Source of the DNA: Cordylochernes scorpioides
Taxonomy: Eukaryota; Arthropoda; Arachnida; Pseudoscorpiones; Chernetidae
Length of the DNA: 64,000 bases
Assembly: GCA_030710605.1 (NCBI GenBank)
Contig: CP092877.1
Span: 4,179,597 to 4,243,596, forward strand
Reading direction: 5' to 3'
This document shows positions 1 through 10,732 of this stretch, piece after piece; the stretch's first letter is position 1, and each line of letters opens with the position of its first letter. The notes below the pieces were generated by a model, which saw only the letters and a program-made list of their open reading frames with translations, made no database searches and was not told the origin of the DNA. Position numbers and translations under genes: made by a program.

Positions 1-468
1 CACTGTGGTTAAGACAGTCCGCGGACCTCAGCGCTGTGGTTAAGACAGTCCGCGGACCTCAGCGCTGTGGTTAAGACAGTCCGCGGACCTCAGCGTCTCA
101 GCGCTGTGGTTTAAGACAGTCCGCGGACCTCAGCGCTGTGGTTAAGACAGACCGCGGACCTCAGCGCTGTGGTTAAGACAGTCCGCGGACCTCAGCGTCT
201 CAGCACTGTGGTTAAGACAGACCGCGAACCTCAGCGTTGTGGTTAAGACAGTCCGCGGACCTCAACGTCTCAGCGCTGTGGTTAAGACAGTCCGCGGACC
301 TCAACGTCTCAGCGCTGTGGTTAAGACAGTCCGCGGACCTCAACGTCTCAGCGCTGTGGTTAAGACAGTCCGCGGACCTCATCGTCTCAGCACTGTGGTT
401 AAGACAGTCCGCGGACCTCAGCGCTGTGGTTAAGACAGTCCGCGGACCTCAACGTCTCTGAGGCTGAC
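1..468. repeat. minisatellite family 1 (copy A)
   Basis: Tandem array of 31-bp and 39-bp units, the longer form carrying an extra CGTCTCAG-type segment. Almost every unit contains the perfect 10-bp palindrome GTCCGCGGAC (a CCGCGG core) after GTTAAGACA. The array runs off the left edge of the window. The 39-bp form is a multiple of three, so it throws open frames on several frames; I regard these as non-coding. The same family recurs at 16,565-17,755. Confidence 0.95.
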
Positions 469-479
469 ACAGATCATGA

Positions 480-2935
480 ATTTTCCTTCATATCATCTCG
501 TGGTTTGCGACAGTTCGAGATCTTTTCTTCATTTCAGCTCGGAATTTGAAAAGGGTTGAAAGCTTCTCTTCATATCAGCTTGGTAGTTGAGATAGTCCGA
601 GTTCCTCTCTTCATATCAGCTCGACAGTTGAGACAAACCGAGGTCTTCATATCACCACGGCAGTTGAGACAAACCGAGGTCTTCATATCACCACGGCAGT
701 TGAGACAAACCGAAGTCTTTAAATCAGCTCGACAGTTTAGATAAACCGAGGTCTTCATATCAACTCGGCAGTTGAGACCAACCGAGGTCTTCATATCTCA
801 CGGCAGTTGAGACAAACCGAGGTCTTCATATCAGGTCTGCAGTTGAGACAAACCGAGGTCTCTTCATATCAGGTCGGTAGTTGAGACAAACCGAGGTCTC
901 TTCATATCAGGTCGGTAGTTGAGACAAACCGAGGTCTCTTCATATCAGGTCGGCAGTTGAGACAAACCGAGGTGTCTTCATATCAGCTCGGCAGTTGAGA
1001 CAAACCGAGGTCTCTTCATATCAGGTCGGTAGTTGAGACAAACCGAGATCTTTATATCAGGTCGGTAGTTGAGACAAACCGAGGTCTCTTCATATCAGGT
1101 CGGCAGTTGAGACAAACCGAGGTGTCTTCATATCAGCTCGGCAGTTGAGACAAACCGAGGTCTCTTCATATCAGGTCGGTAGTTGAGACAAACCGAGATC
1201 TTTATATCAGGTCGGTAGTTGAGACAAACCGAGGTCTCTTCATATCAGCTCGGCAGTTGAGACAAACCGAGGTGTCTTCATATCAGCTCGGCAGTTGAGA
1301 CAAACCGAGGTCTTCATATCAGGTCGGCAGTTGAGACAAACCGAGGTGTCTTCATATCAGGTCGGTAGTTGAGACAAACCGAGATCTTCATATCAGGTCG
1401 GTAGTTGAGACAAACCGAGGTGTCTTCATATCAGCTCGGCAGTTGAGACAAACCGAGGTCTTCATATCAGGTCGGTAGTTGAGACAAACCGAGGTCTTCA
1501 TATCAGGTCGGTAGTTGAGACAAACCGAGGTCTCTTCATATCAGCTCGGCAGTTGAGACAAACCGAGGTCTCTTCATATCAGCTCGGCAGTTGAGACAAA
1601 CCGAGGTCTCTTCATATCAGGTCGGTAGTTGAGACAAACCAAGGTCTCTTCATATCAGCTCGGCAGTTGAGACAAACCGAGGTCTCTTCATATCAGGTCG
1701 GTAGTTGAGACAAACCGAGGTCTCTTCATATCAGCTCGGCAGTTGAGACAAACCGAGGTCTCTTCATATCAGCTCGGCAGTTGAGACAAACCGAGGTCTC
1801 TTCATATCAGCTCGGCAGTTGAGACAAACCGAGGTCTCTTCATATCAGCTCGGCAGTTGAGACAAACCGAGGTCTCTTCATATCAGCTCGGTAGTTGAGA
1901 CAAACCGAGGTCTCTTCATATCAGCTCGGCAGTTGAGACAAACCGAGATCTTCATATCAGGTCGGTAGTTGAGACAAACCGAGATCTTTATATCAGGTCG
2001 GTAGTTGAGACAAACCGAGATCTTTATATCAGGTCGGTAGTTGAGACAAATCGAGGTCTCTTCATATCAGGTCGGCAGTTGAGACAAACCGAGGTGTCTT
2101 CATATCAGCTCGGCAGTTGAGACAAACCGAGGTCTTCATATCAGGTCGGTAGTTGAGACAAACCGAGGTCTCATATCAGCTCGGCAGTTGAGACGAACCG
2201 AGATCTTTATATCAGGTCGGTGTTGAGACAAACCGAGGTCTCTTCATATCAGGTCGGTAGTTGAGACAAACCGAGGTCTCTTCATATCAGCTCGGCAGTT
2301 GAGACAAACCGAGATCTTTATATCAGGTCGGTAGTTGAGACAAACCGAGGTCTCTTCATATCAGCTCGGCAGTTGAGACAAACCGAGATCTTCATATCAG
2401 GTCGGTAGTTGAGACAAACCGAGGTCTCTTCATATCAGGTCGGTAGTTGAGACAAACCGAGATCTTTATATCAGGTCGGTAGTTGAGACAAACCGAGATC
2501 TTTATATCAGGTCGGTAGTTGAGACAAACCGAGGTCTCTTCATATCAGGTCGGCAGTTGAGACAAACCGAGGTGTCTTCATATCAGCTCGGCAGTTGAGA
2601 CAAACCGAGGTCTTCATATCAGGTCGGTAGTTGAGACAAACTGAGGTCTTCATATCAGCTCGGCAGTTGAGACAAACCGAGGTCTCTTCATATCAGCTCG
2701 GCAGTTGAGACAAACCGAGGTCTTCATATCAGCTCGGCAGTTGAGACAAACCGAGGTCTCTTCATATCAGGTCGGTAGTTGAGACAAACCGAGGTCTCTT
2801 CATATCAGCTCGGCAGTTGAGACAAACCGAGGTCTCTTCATATCAGCTCGGCAGTTGAGACAAACCGAGGTCTCTTCATATCAGATCGGCAGTTGAGACA
2901 AACCGAGGTCTTCATATCGGCTCGGCAAATGAGGC
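480..2935. repeat. minisatellite family 2 (copy A)
   Basis: About 63 tandem units of 36-38 bp built on TTGAGACAAACCGAGGTCT followed by CTTCATATCAG and CTCGGCAG or GTCGGTAG variants. The first 100-150 bp (480-620) are degenerate and intermediate between family 1 and family 2. Groups of four units recur with a 150-bp higher-order period near 1,040-1,200. It ends abruptly near 2,935 at the same flanking sequence as the B array. Confidence 0.95.
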
Positions 2936-3149
2936 ATTCAGAGGATTTCATTTGACTTCACTTCGCCCTAGTAGTCTTAGCTATTATTGTTAACCTAGGC
3001 AACGCCAAGACTGGAAAAATATAGCTAAATTTTGTACTTTTCATCAAATTCGCAGTTGGATGTGGCAGAGTGCGTGAAAATGGGTCTTTATTTATATTAA
3101 TTCTTCGAAGCTTTTAATCCAAATATATTCAAAATTCAAGTTGAAAGAT
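2936..3149. other. array flank, no gene
   Basis: Flanking sequence shared with 21,325-21,520 and 22,549-22,610. In A it is uninterrupted and so preserves the pre-insertion site of the LINE that sits in copy B. No coding potential seen. Confidence 0.7.
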
Positions 3150-3610
3150 AAAATATATATGTAATATTGTTGCAAATGATCCTGTCGACGTATGGATAAA
3201 CTGGCAGTCGTGCACGTGAGCGAGTGTTGATCTTTTTCCCACACGCGGACAACAAGAAGCAGAGGCAGGGCTAGATGTTAGCACCGAGAGTGATCGGCGA
3301 CAGCCCACGGGACAGAGGTAGAGGCCATAACACAAACCTGGATGCGCAACACCAAGACATGGAGAGAGAGACCGAGAGAGACAGAAGCGTCTGCCGATGG
3401 ACACTCTGTAGAACATACTGCCGCTGACCCCCTTCTAAAACTGTCCCGTTGACAGGGGTCGTCTATAAAAATCCCTGGAGGGGGTCCCATCTGGGCATTG
3501 GCTATTTCCTCCCCTCTGCCCGAAGCCGCCACCAGCTGACCACTCTTTTGGTTTTTATTTTGACGTCATCATTTTGAGTTTAAATACAAATAAGGGTATA
3601 CAGGTTATAT
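3150..3610 (-). repeat. LTR-like dispersed repeat, copy 1
   Basis: About 460-bp repeat found five times in the window (here, 11,415-11,710, 22,605-23,060, 36,240-36,905 and 63,595-64,000). Read on the minus strand it has a TGACGTCA palindrome (CRE-type site, 3,561-3,568), a purine-rich stretch, a TATA-like TTTTTATAG, and about 30 bp later a conserved TCAG-containing stretch. That order resembles the promoter half of an LTR, but no TG...CA ends, target duplication or internal retroelement sequence were identified. It could also be a short non-autonomous element. Confidence 0.55.
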
Positions 3611-3894
3611 TAATAAATATATAACATATATACAAAATATGGGGTGGTAGCATAAATATCTTTTAAACAGATTATCAAAGAATGGATCATCATCTATAGG
3701 AAAAACAACAATACGGTATATAAATATTAAAACGCGTTAACATAACAAAATAATCGCTAAATATTGCTAAAATCGAAACTTTCTTTTGTCTATAATTAAT
3801 GTTTTGATCGTTTATTTCACAATAAATACGTTTTGCCTTAAATATTAAATAAGAACACTAAATATTTTCTATTTTATAGTCCCTCAATTTGTCA

Positions 3895-4141
3895 CATCAC
3901 ACGGGGAAAAATCCAGAAATACTTACACAAAAGAGGTCTATCAGAAACACCAAATTGTTCCTGCGGAGAAACTGAATTAACTGCTCTTCACCTTATCTAC
4001 GACTGTCCGAACTTTGTAAAAGTGAGACATCGATTGTTCCCTGATCTAAATGATTTAACTCTCTTACATCAGCCACTTTGTCTATATAAATTTTATGAAC
4101 TCTCTCGATTAAAATACATGTGTAAATTTGTAAATATTTAA
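3895..4141 (+). pseudogene. LINE ORF2 C-terminal fragment (zinc-knuckle tail)
   Basis: The plus-strand translation contains CSCGE, then ALHLIYDC: the Cys-x-Cys...Glu...His...Cys signature that closes the ORF2 protein of many non-LTR retrotransposons. It ends in KFVNI and a stop at 4,139-4,141, followed by an AATAAA-containing tail near 4,220. The endonuclease and reverse-transcriptase domains are absent, so this is a 5'-truncated relic. The matching fragment in copy B is at 23,340-23,590 and is about 6% diverged up to roughly 4,085, after which the two copies become identical. Confidence 0.65.
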
Positions 4142-4443
4142 TTCTAAGTTCAAATTTGTTTGTTGTTTTGTTTGTTTCCTCTGTAATAGGAGCAAATATT
4201 TCAATATCGCGCCTAGTTGATTAATAAAGAATACATTTTTAAATAGCGCTGATTTAAAATACGTTTTTACAGGCTGCAACGGTCATTTATTAGGCTTGTC
4301 ACGCTACAATATTATGTAAATGGTAAATGGGGTCAGCCCCAACACTAGGATTCCAGCTCGTATCTCACAGAGCCACGTACTCTATATGTGGACAGGAAAC
4401 CTTTATGGCAGATCATTTGACATATATTACAGCAGTAAATATA

Positions 4444-5864
4444 CACTGCGTGACATTGAAAATGGAACACCAAGAAATAGTGGCCAGAAAACTATGCAAA
4501 TTTCAGGGTAGACGCGCCTAATCGAGTTATGCAAATGATGTAAAATGCGCAGCTCTCGTGCGCACATGGAGTAAGATATAAGGGAAGGAACTTGCAGAAA
4601 GGACAGTATTCGTGTCGTTATTTCTTCAAGGAAAAAATCATTGTAGACATTTTGTTCTTGTGTCAAAAGACACGTGTAATAACAGAGAATGCCAGGTCAT
4701 CGTAAACGGAGGCAGTTCAAGCAGACAGACGCTTTTACGAGGGGCATGGTGATCGGACTGAAAAGGGCAGGTTGGTCCATACGTCAAATCGCAGCTGATA
4801 CACACCTTGGTGCGTCCACGGTTCACCGACTGTGGAGAAGATGGTTGGAACAAGGAAATGTGGCAATTTATAGGAATGCCGGTGCAACCAGAGTGACGTC
4901 AGCACGTGTGGATCGGCGTATCCTTCGACAAACAGTGACGGCCCCACAAGCCACTTGTACCGCCATCCTGCCACATGTGCAAGACACCCTAGATCATTCC
5001 ATCTCGACCAGAACCATTTTCCGTCGATTGGTTGCTAATGGCTTGCACTCATGCCGTCCGCTAAGAAGACTGCCATTGACCCCACCGAATAGGCGCCAAC
5101 GTTTGGAATGGTGCCGGGCTAGATCGACGTGGATGACGGAATGGCACAGGGTTGTGTTCTCAGATGAGTCGCGTTTCTGCTTGTCCAGTGATAGTCGCCG
5201 TGTACGCGTGTGGCGTCGACGTGGAGAAAGGTCCAATCCGGCAGCAATTGTAGAACGCCCCACCGTGCGACAACGTGGAATCATGGTTTGGGGCGCAATC
5301 GCGTTTGATTCCAGGTCACCTTTACTTCGTATTCAGGGCACTATGACGGCCCAACGATACGTTGATGATGTGCTGCGACCGGTGACACTCCCCTACCTTC
5401 AGGGGGTACCCAATGCCCTTTATCAGCAGGATAACGCCCGACCGCACACTGCTCGCATTAGCCAACAAGCTCTGCAAGATGTACAGATGCTTCCCTGGCC
5501 ACCGTACTCTCCTGATCTCTCACCAATCGAGCACGTCTGGGACATCATTGGACGCCGTTTGCATGCCTTGCCACAGCCGCGTTCAGAAGACGAACTGTGG
5601 CAAATGGTTGAGAGGGAATGGAGAGCCATCCCTCAGGACGCCATCCGTACTCTGATTGACTCTCTACCTAGACGTGTTGCTGCGTGCATCGCCGTCCGCG
5701 GTGGTCCTACTTGCTACTAAGCCGACGCCGTTCTCGCTCTGTATTATGACTATCATTTTGAAATAAAGATCACTTATTGTTCGTCCCTGTCTCTCTCTGT
5801 CTGCCGAGTTTCATCACTTTCTGGCCACTATTTCTTGGTGTTCCATTTTCAATGTCACGCAGTG
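4444..5864 (+). mobile_element. Tc1-type DNA transposon, complete (copy A)
   Basis: A 1,421-bp element bounded by 47-bp perfect terminal inverted repeats (4,444-4,490 and 5,818-5,864, starting CACTGCGTGACATTG) and flanked by TA at 4,442-4,443 and 5,865-5,866, the Tc1/mariner target duplication. It contains a single intact transposase frame. With intact ends and frame, this copy looks potentially autonomous. A mariner-type element starts 25 bp to its right. Confidence 0.95.
4689..5720 (+). CDS. Tc1 family transposase, intact
   Basis: A 343-aa protein of usual length for Tc1 transposases, which cut and paste the element through its terminal repeats. The N terminus (about 1-115) has two helix-turn-helix-like segments, including a basic RLWRRWLEQG stretch. 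The catalytic triad is visible: Asp in VVFSDESRF (about residue 158), Asp in YQQDNARPHT and Glu in SPIEHVW. I count 32 residues between the second Asp and the Glu, two fewer than the classic 34 of Tc1. The C terminus ends GGPTCY. The start ATG lies 199 bp inside the left inverted repeat. Near-identical proteins are abundant in arthropod genomes. Expression cannot be judged here. The B copy is broken by an 8-bp deletion. Confidence 0.95.
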   Translation: MPGHRKRRQFKQTDAFTRGMVIGLKRAGWSIRQIAADTHLGASTVHRLWRRWLEQGNVAIYRNAGATRVTSARVDRRILRQTVTAPQATCTAILPHVQDTLDHSISTRTIFRRLVANGLHSCRPLRRLPLTPPNRRQRLEWCRARSTWMTEWHRVVFSDESRFCLSSDSRRVRVWRRRGERSNPAAIVERPTVRQRGIMVWGAIAFDSRSPLLRIQGTMTAQRYVDDVLRPVTLPYLQGVPNALYQQDNARPHTARISQQALQDVQMLPWPPYSPDLSPIEHVWDIIGRRLHALPQPRSEDELWQMVEREWRAIPQDAIRTLIDSLPRRVAACIAVRGGPTCY

Positions 5865-5889
5865 TATCAATCTCTAAGTAGTAAATATA

Positions 5890-7185
5890 CGGAGGGTGTT
5901 TCCTTTCAAATGAAACGATTTTCGAGCGCTCGCGTTTTGCACGTGCAGGCATGCTGCACACGACACTGGTTCCAATAGATCTAGAATCTTCTGGAGAATT
6001 CATTTCATCAGGTATCATGATTTTTGCAACATGGGGGGAGAGAGACTAACGCTCCAAGTCGAACAAACAATTCGGACCCTTTCCAAAGAAGGAAACAGTT
6101 ATAGCGTCATAGTGAAAAGGCTAAAAGCAGAAGGACTAGATGTTGGCAAAGCTACAATATGTAGGGTAGTAAATGGCATCGGAAAGAAAAGGGAAGCTGA
6201 ATCCAATGGGCAAAAATATCAAGTCGATCGACCACGTCCGGTGCGGACCCCCGCCACGGTTTCCAAGGTAAAGCGGCTAGCAACTACTGAAAATCCACCA
6301 TCTCAGCGCCAACTTTCCAGAATGTGTGGAACATCGCTAAAAAACGATAAATAACATCATTCACAAAGATTTGGAACTGGATACCCGACGAAAAGGCAAG
6401 GTTCACAAGCTCACCCCTTTCCACATGAAAAACCGTGCAACGAATGCCCGGAAGCTCTACGAGGAACACCTGGCCGGTTCCAGATCGGAATATACTGCAA
6501 CATTGGACGAAGCATGGATGTATGTGACGTATTGCAATGGAATCCGGAAGATCTGTTACATCAAAAGAGGCAATCAGGTCCCGGATAATTGGGTTGACCA
6601 ATGCTCCGAAACTTTCCCTAAAGGTTTCATGGTTGTCGGGGTAATGACTGGCCGTGGAGTCCTTCCGCTCATAAAGGTTCCATCGAAGGTGAAGGTGAAC
6701 TCAGAATTCTATATAGAATGCGTTCTGAAACCTGTCATCGAACAACTGAAGGACCTTTACCCAGGGGAAATGGACAAAGTGTTCCTTCATCACGACAAAG
6801 CCTCTTCCCATACCTCCAACAAAACCCAACAGTTCCTACAAGAAATGAAGGACACCCTAGGCCTAAATTTTATCAGGAACTCGGACATTCCAGTGAAGTC
6901 TCCCGACGCCAGCCCACTGGATTTTTACGGGTTCGGTATGTTGAAACAACGGCTCTTCAACCGACGTCCCAAAACTGAGGCCGGACTTTGGAAAGCCGCA
7001 CAAGAGCAGTGGTCGAATGTTTCGCTCTCCAAAGTCAAGGAAGTGTTCGCAGCTTGGAAAGTCCGATGCAGGGAGATAGCCAAGAAGAAGGGGAAGCACA
7101 TAGAACACATGAAAAAATTCACGTTCGAAAAATAAAGTTCTAACGGACGTTTGAAATCGTTTCATTTGAAAGGAAACACCCTCTG
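5890..7185 (+). mobile_element. mariner-type DD41D transposon (copy A)
   Basis: A 1,296-bp element with terminal inverted repeats of about 32 bp and one mismatch (beginning CGGAGGGTGTTTCC on the left and CAGAGGGTGTTTCC on the right), flanked by TA at 5,888-5,889 and 7,186-7,187. Its transposase frame carries a single-base frameshift. It lies 25 bp from the Tc1 element in both duplicated copies, so both insertions predate the duplication. Confidence 0.92.
6031..7135 (+). pseudogene. mariner-type transposase, frameshifted (DD41D)
   Basis: Begins MGGERLTLQVEQTI with a helix-turn-helix region. Near 6,338-6,345 there is one A too many in an A-run, giving an early stop (SLKNDK); the rest continues in another frame from about 6,371 and ends KKFTFEK at 7,135. 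Catalytic residues are all present: Asp in TLDEAWMY, Asp in FLHHDKAS and Asp in SPLDFYGFG. I count 41 residues between the last two, which places it in the DD41D Tc1/mariner group (rosa-like or VISOR-like elements) rather than classical DD34D mariner. Copy B has an open frame but a mutated second Asp. Confidence 0.88.
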
Positions 7186-7209
7186 TATCAATTGGTTTAA
7201 ATCTCCTGG

Positions 7210-7393
7210 ATATTTATTAAGCAAATTCTACAGGTTTCTGGAGATGTTTCTTTATGAAACGTGATCTCGAGCTTTCAGATATCTCTGCCCTTCTACAGGA
7301 ATACATAGAAATAGAGTATACATGCCAGAAAGCTTGAGATCACGTTTAATAAAGAAACATCTCCAGAAACCTGTAGCATTTGTTTAATAAATA
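7210..7393. repeat. foldback / MITE-like hairpin (copy A)
   Basis: Inverted repeat with arms of about 67 bp (7,210-7,276 and 7,328-7,393), roughly 90% complementary, around a 51-bp loop. The arms share CTACAGGTTTCTGGAGATG and the AAACGTGATCTC region. No coding content. Likely a small non-autonomous element. Copy B is at 26,653-26,836. Confidence 0.8.
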
Positions 7394-7429
7394 TATCACT
7401 TTGTCACTAGGGAGAATGAAATACTCAAG

Positions 7430-7957
7430 ATCTTACTCTGGTTATAAATGATTTTTACAATAGTTGTATTCCAGAACAATATTTCTCTTTGAAAATATGT
7501 CTTTAAACATATTAGGATACATTACTCAAGTCCGAATTACACCAAAACTCTCTTAAAAAGACGATAACCTTCAGATAAAAAAATGAAGCCATTATTGCAA
7601 GCTTTGTGGAATAAAAACTACAAACGTCCCACTGTCTATCCGATTGTATTTATATGGAGGAGGAAAGGAAAATATTTCTGAAAGTCATTAATCAGTTATA
7701 TGTTGAACCAGGTCAAATGATTAAAATCACATCAGAAAAGAAAAACATAGCTATAGAACTATATAACTATTATAAAGCGGTCTTGGAAAAATAGCCTCAC
7801 AGAATAAAAGTCAAAACATATATATATATATATATAACAAATATCTTCTTATACTCTTATTTATGTAAATATTTTGTTTCACTGTTCCTTTTTCTTTTTT
7901 GTAAGGCGAATCATTACAAGGCGTAATGCCTTAATAAAGCTATTGTTGCTACTGTTG
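7430..7957 (+). pseudogene. LINE 3' end (ORF2 C terminus and 3' tail)
   Basis: The translated tail DCIYMEEERKIFLKVINQLY, ending VLEK at a TAG (7,792-7,794), aligns by eye with the C-terminal tail of the LINE at 21,523-22,548 (FDCYALKEERRTLM). The 3' untranslated part ends AATAAAGCTATTGTTGCTACTGTTG, i.e. an AATAAA followed by a TTG-rich tail as in that LINE. The upstream part is frameshifted. A 5'-truncated relic, repeated in copy B at 26,873-27,400. Confidence 0.6.
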
Positions 7958-9515
7958 AAGCGACGTAAAGGTTTCTTGGATGCGACATCTTTCAAGAATC
8001 CAAATAGCCTATGGGGATATTAAGGAAATTTCAGAACAATACATTTTGAAGTATTTTAATTAGAAGTATAATTTAGAATGTTCTATATTACTAAAATTAT
8101 GTATTATTACTTCACAATTATGTATTTCACAAATAACAAGGAAGTTTTCTTTGCCTTACAACTTTTGATTTTTTATATTTTAAGAAAGTTAATATACAAA
8201 AATGTTTTTTGAATGTTTTAAAATTCTAGTCGCTTCTTTTAAAAACATCGAAATTTTTTATTCACTTCTGTATTATTTTTCATGCTACATTTCATTCACT
8301 TTTGTACTTTTTAACTGATAATTAACTAAGGTATCGATCCTATGCAAAATTTGAAATCCTTTTAAAAGTTTTAAAATTCGTCATTAGAGAGAGAGAGAGC
8401 GAGATAACTTCAAAGAAGTTGGAACTATAAATAAATTATCAATTCCTATTAAAAATCACAATTTTTTGTCTCGAATTTCCAACTTTTGAATTTTAAAGAT
8501 TCATTCGCTCATTGGACGCACCCAGTTACTTACATGTAGACAAGCTTTTCAGAATAGGGACTTCAAAAAAATCAATTAAAATTATTTAATTTTTATTTCT
8601 TCTGCGTCTTTGAAAACTATCGAGATTGTTTGCTGCGATTCTTTAAAGCTCGCTCTTCTAGTTCCACCGAAGTTCATCTCCAGCTGACGACGTTGTTGGA
8701 AAACGCTATCTTGTGCAAACACTCCGCGCCAGATAAAATACAAAATACTGCATGGCTCGTGTTACGACTAGAGTTCGTCCAAAAATTCTGTTTTATTTAT
8801 TGATTTTTACACACCATTCACATCATTTGAAACAAAAATGTTTTATATTCAACGCTCAATAGGCAAGATTTCTAATTATAATGAACCATTAAAATGGCGA
8901 GACGGCTTTATGTATTGCGAACCCACCTATAAATTGCTAGATTGTTAAAATGCCAGTTTCATATCAGAGTTGAACACACATGAATAGTGAGGTATCTAAA
9001 TAGTGTAAATACTACTTCCTCAAGAGAAGCTTTCCTCGATGGTGAGAAGATGGGTCGCATAACCAGAGCTTTCAGCAATTACAATAAAATCCTTAAAATT
9101 CAGGAGCAAATGTTTGCAAAGATTATTAAACCAACGCCATTTTAAATTATAGTAAAAATATATATTTAGAACGAATCAAATCGTAGAAGAATTATCTGCC
9201 AAAACTTGTTTACAATTTCGATTGGAAATGGTGTTTAGCTTCGGCTGAATTTTATGCGTGAAGTATTGAACTCTTGCAAAAGCGATTGAAGCTGAGACAT
9301 ATCCAGATCAAAAGGCAGTGTGTGTATATAATGTTCTAAAGACCCTAGGAATTCCCATACATACAATGTTGAAGAGAACACCAAGACAAGGCCGGCTAGA
9401 GCGACATACCTTGTCAGGCTGCCAGGTCAACACGCGGCTACCTTCCTGCGGCAAGGTTGGCTGTTGTTGCCTTGCGTAACTAGTTCCTCCTCTTCCCTTC
9501 AAGAATTTCTATAAG
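7958..9515. other. no gene recognised
   Basis: AT-rich sequence, homologous to 27,400-28,955 with visibly more divergence than the Tc1/mariner block (indels, about 5% by eye). I saw no ORF of note, RNA gene or transposon end. Confidence 0.6.
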
Positions 9516-9519
9516 GTCT

Positions 9520-10632
9520 CTCTATATCACTTGATTACGTGTAATTCCTCTATATCGCTTGTTTATCTCCTCTATATCACTGGTTAACTCTCCTATATCT
9601 CTGGTTTAACTCCTCTATACCACTGGTCAACTCCCCTATATCACTGGTTTATCTCCTCTATAGCACTGGTTAACTCTCCTATGTCACTGGTTAACTCCTC
9701 TATATCACTGGTTAACTCCCCTATGTCACTGATTAACTCCTCTATATCACTGGTTAACTCCCCTATGTCACTGGCTAACTCCTTTATATCACTGGTTAAC
9801 TCTCCTATGTCACTGGTTAACTCCTCTAAATCGCTGGTTAACTCTCCTATATCACTGGTTTATCTCCTCTATAGCACTGGTTAACTCTTCTATATCACTG
9901 GTTTAACTCCTCTATATCACTGGTTAACTCTCCTATAACTCTGGTTTAACTCCTCTATATCACTGGTTAACTCTCCTATATCTCTGGTTTAACTCCTCTA
10001 TATCACTGGTTAACTCTCCTATGTCACTGGTTTATCTCCTCTATAGCACTGGTTAACTCTCCTATATCACTGGTTTATCTCCTCTTTATCTCTGGTTTAA
10101 CTCCTCTATATCACTGGTTAACTCGCCTAAATCACTGGTTTATCTCCTCTATATCACTGGTTTATCTCCTCTATATCACTGGTTAACTCTCCTATGTCAC
10201 TGGTTAACTCTCCTATGTCACTGGTTTATCTCCTCTATAGCACTGGTTAACTCTCCTATATCTCTGGTTTAACTCCTCTATATCACTGGTTAACTCCCCT
10301 ATATCACTGGTTTATCTCCTCTATAGCACTGGTGAACTCCTATGTCACTAGTTTAACTCCTCTATATCGCTTGTTTATCTCCTCTATATCACTGGTTTAT
10401 CTCCTCTATATCACTGGTTAACTCTCCTATGTCACTGGTTAACTCTCCTATGTCACTAGTTTAACTCCTCTATATCGCTTGTTTATTCCCTCTATATCAT
10501 TGGCTTATCTCCTCTTTATCACTGGTTTATCTCCTCTATAGCACTGGTTAACTCTCCTATGTCACTGGTTTAACTCCTCTATATCGCTTGTTTATCTCCT
10601 TATATCACTGGTTTATCTTCTCTTTATCACGG
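9520..10632. repeat. minisatellite family 3 (copy A)
   Basis: About 50 tandem 21-22-bp units of the type CTCCTCTATATCACTGGTTA, with CTATGTCACTGG and CTATAGCACTGG variants. The array runs straight into the assembly gap, so its true length is unknown. Open frames across it (for example 9,681-9,884) are 7-residue repeats produced by the 21-bp period. Confidence 0.95.
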
Positions 10633-10732
10633 NNNNNNNNNNNNNNNNNNNNNNNNNNNNNNNNNNNNNNNNNNNNNNNNNNNNNNNNNNNNNNNNNNNN
10701 NNNNNNNNNNNNNNNNNNNNNNNNNNNNNNNN
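10633..10732. other. assembly gap (100 N)
   Basis: Exactly 100 N, the conventional placeholder for a gap of unknown size. It follows a minisatellite, a typical place for a contig to break. Confidence 0.98.

Noticed and set aside
237-461. Open frames over minisatellite 1 (also 16,649-17,799, up to 206 codons)
   Set aside because: Several overlapping frames are open at once on both strands with a 13-residue period; this is the 39-bp repeat unit, not protein selection.
556-2935. CRISPR-like regular repeats
   Set aside because: Units are contiguous tandem repeats without unique spacers, in a eukaryotic context with Tc1, hAT, Helitron and gypsy elements.
3129-3532. Cys/Leu-rich open frames on minus, repeated at 22,592-22,978, 36,502-36,905 and 63,592-63,995
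   Set aside because: They are not conserved in frame among the five repeat copies and come from the non-coding LTR-like repeat.
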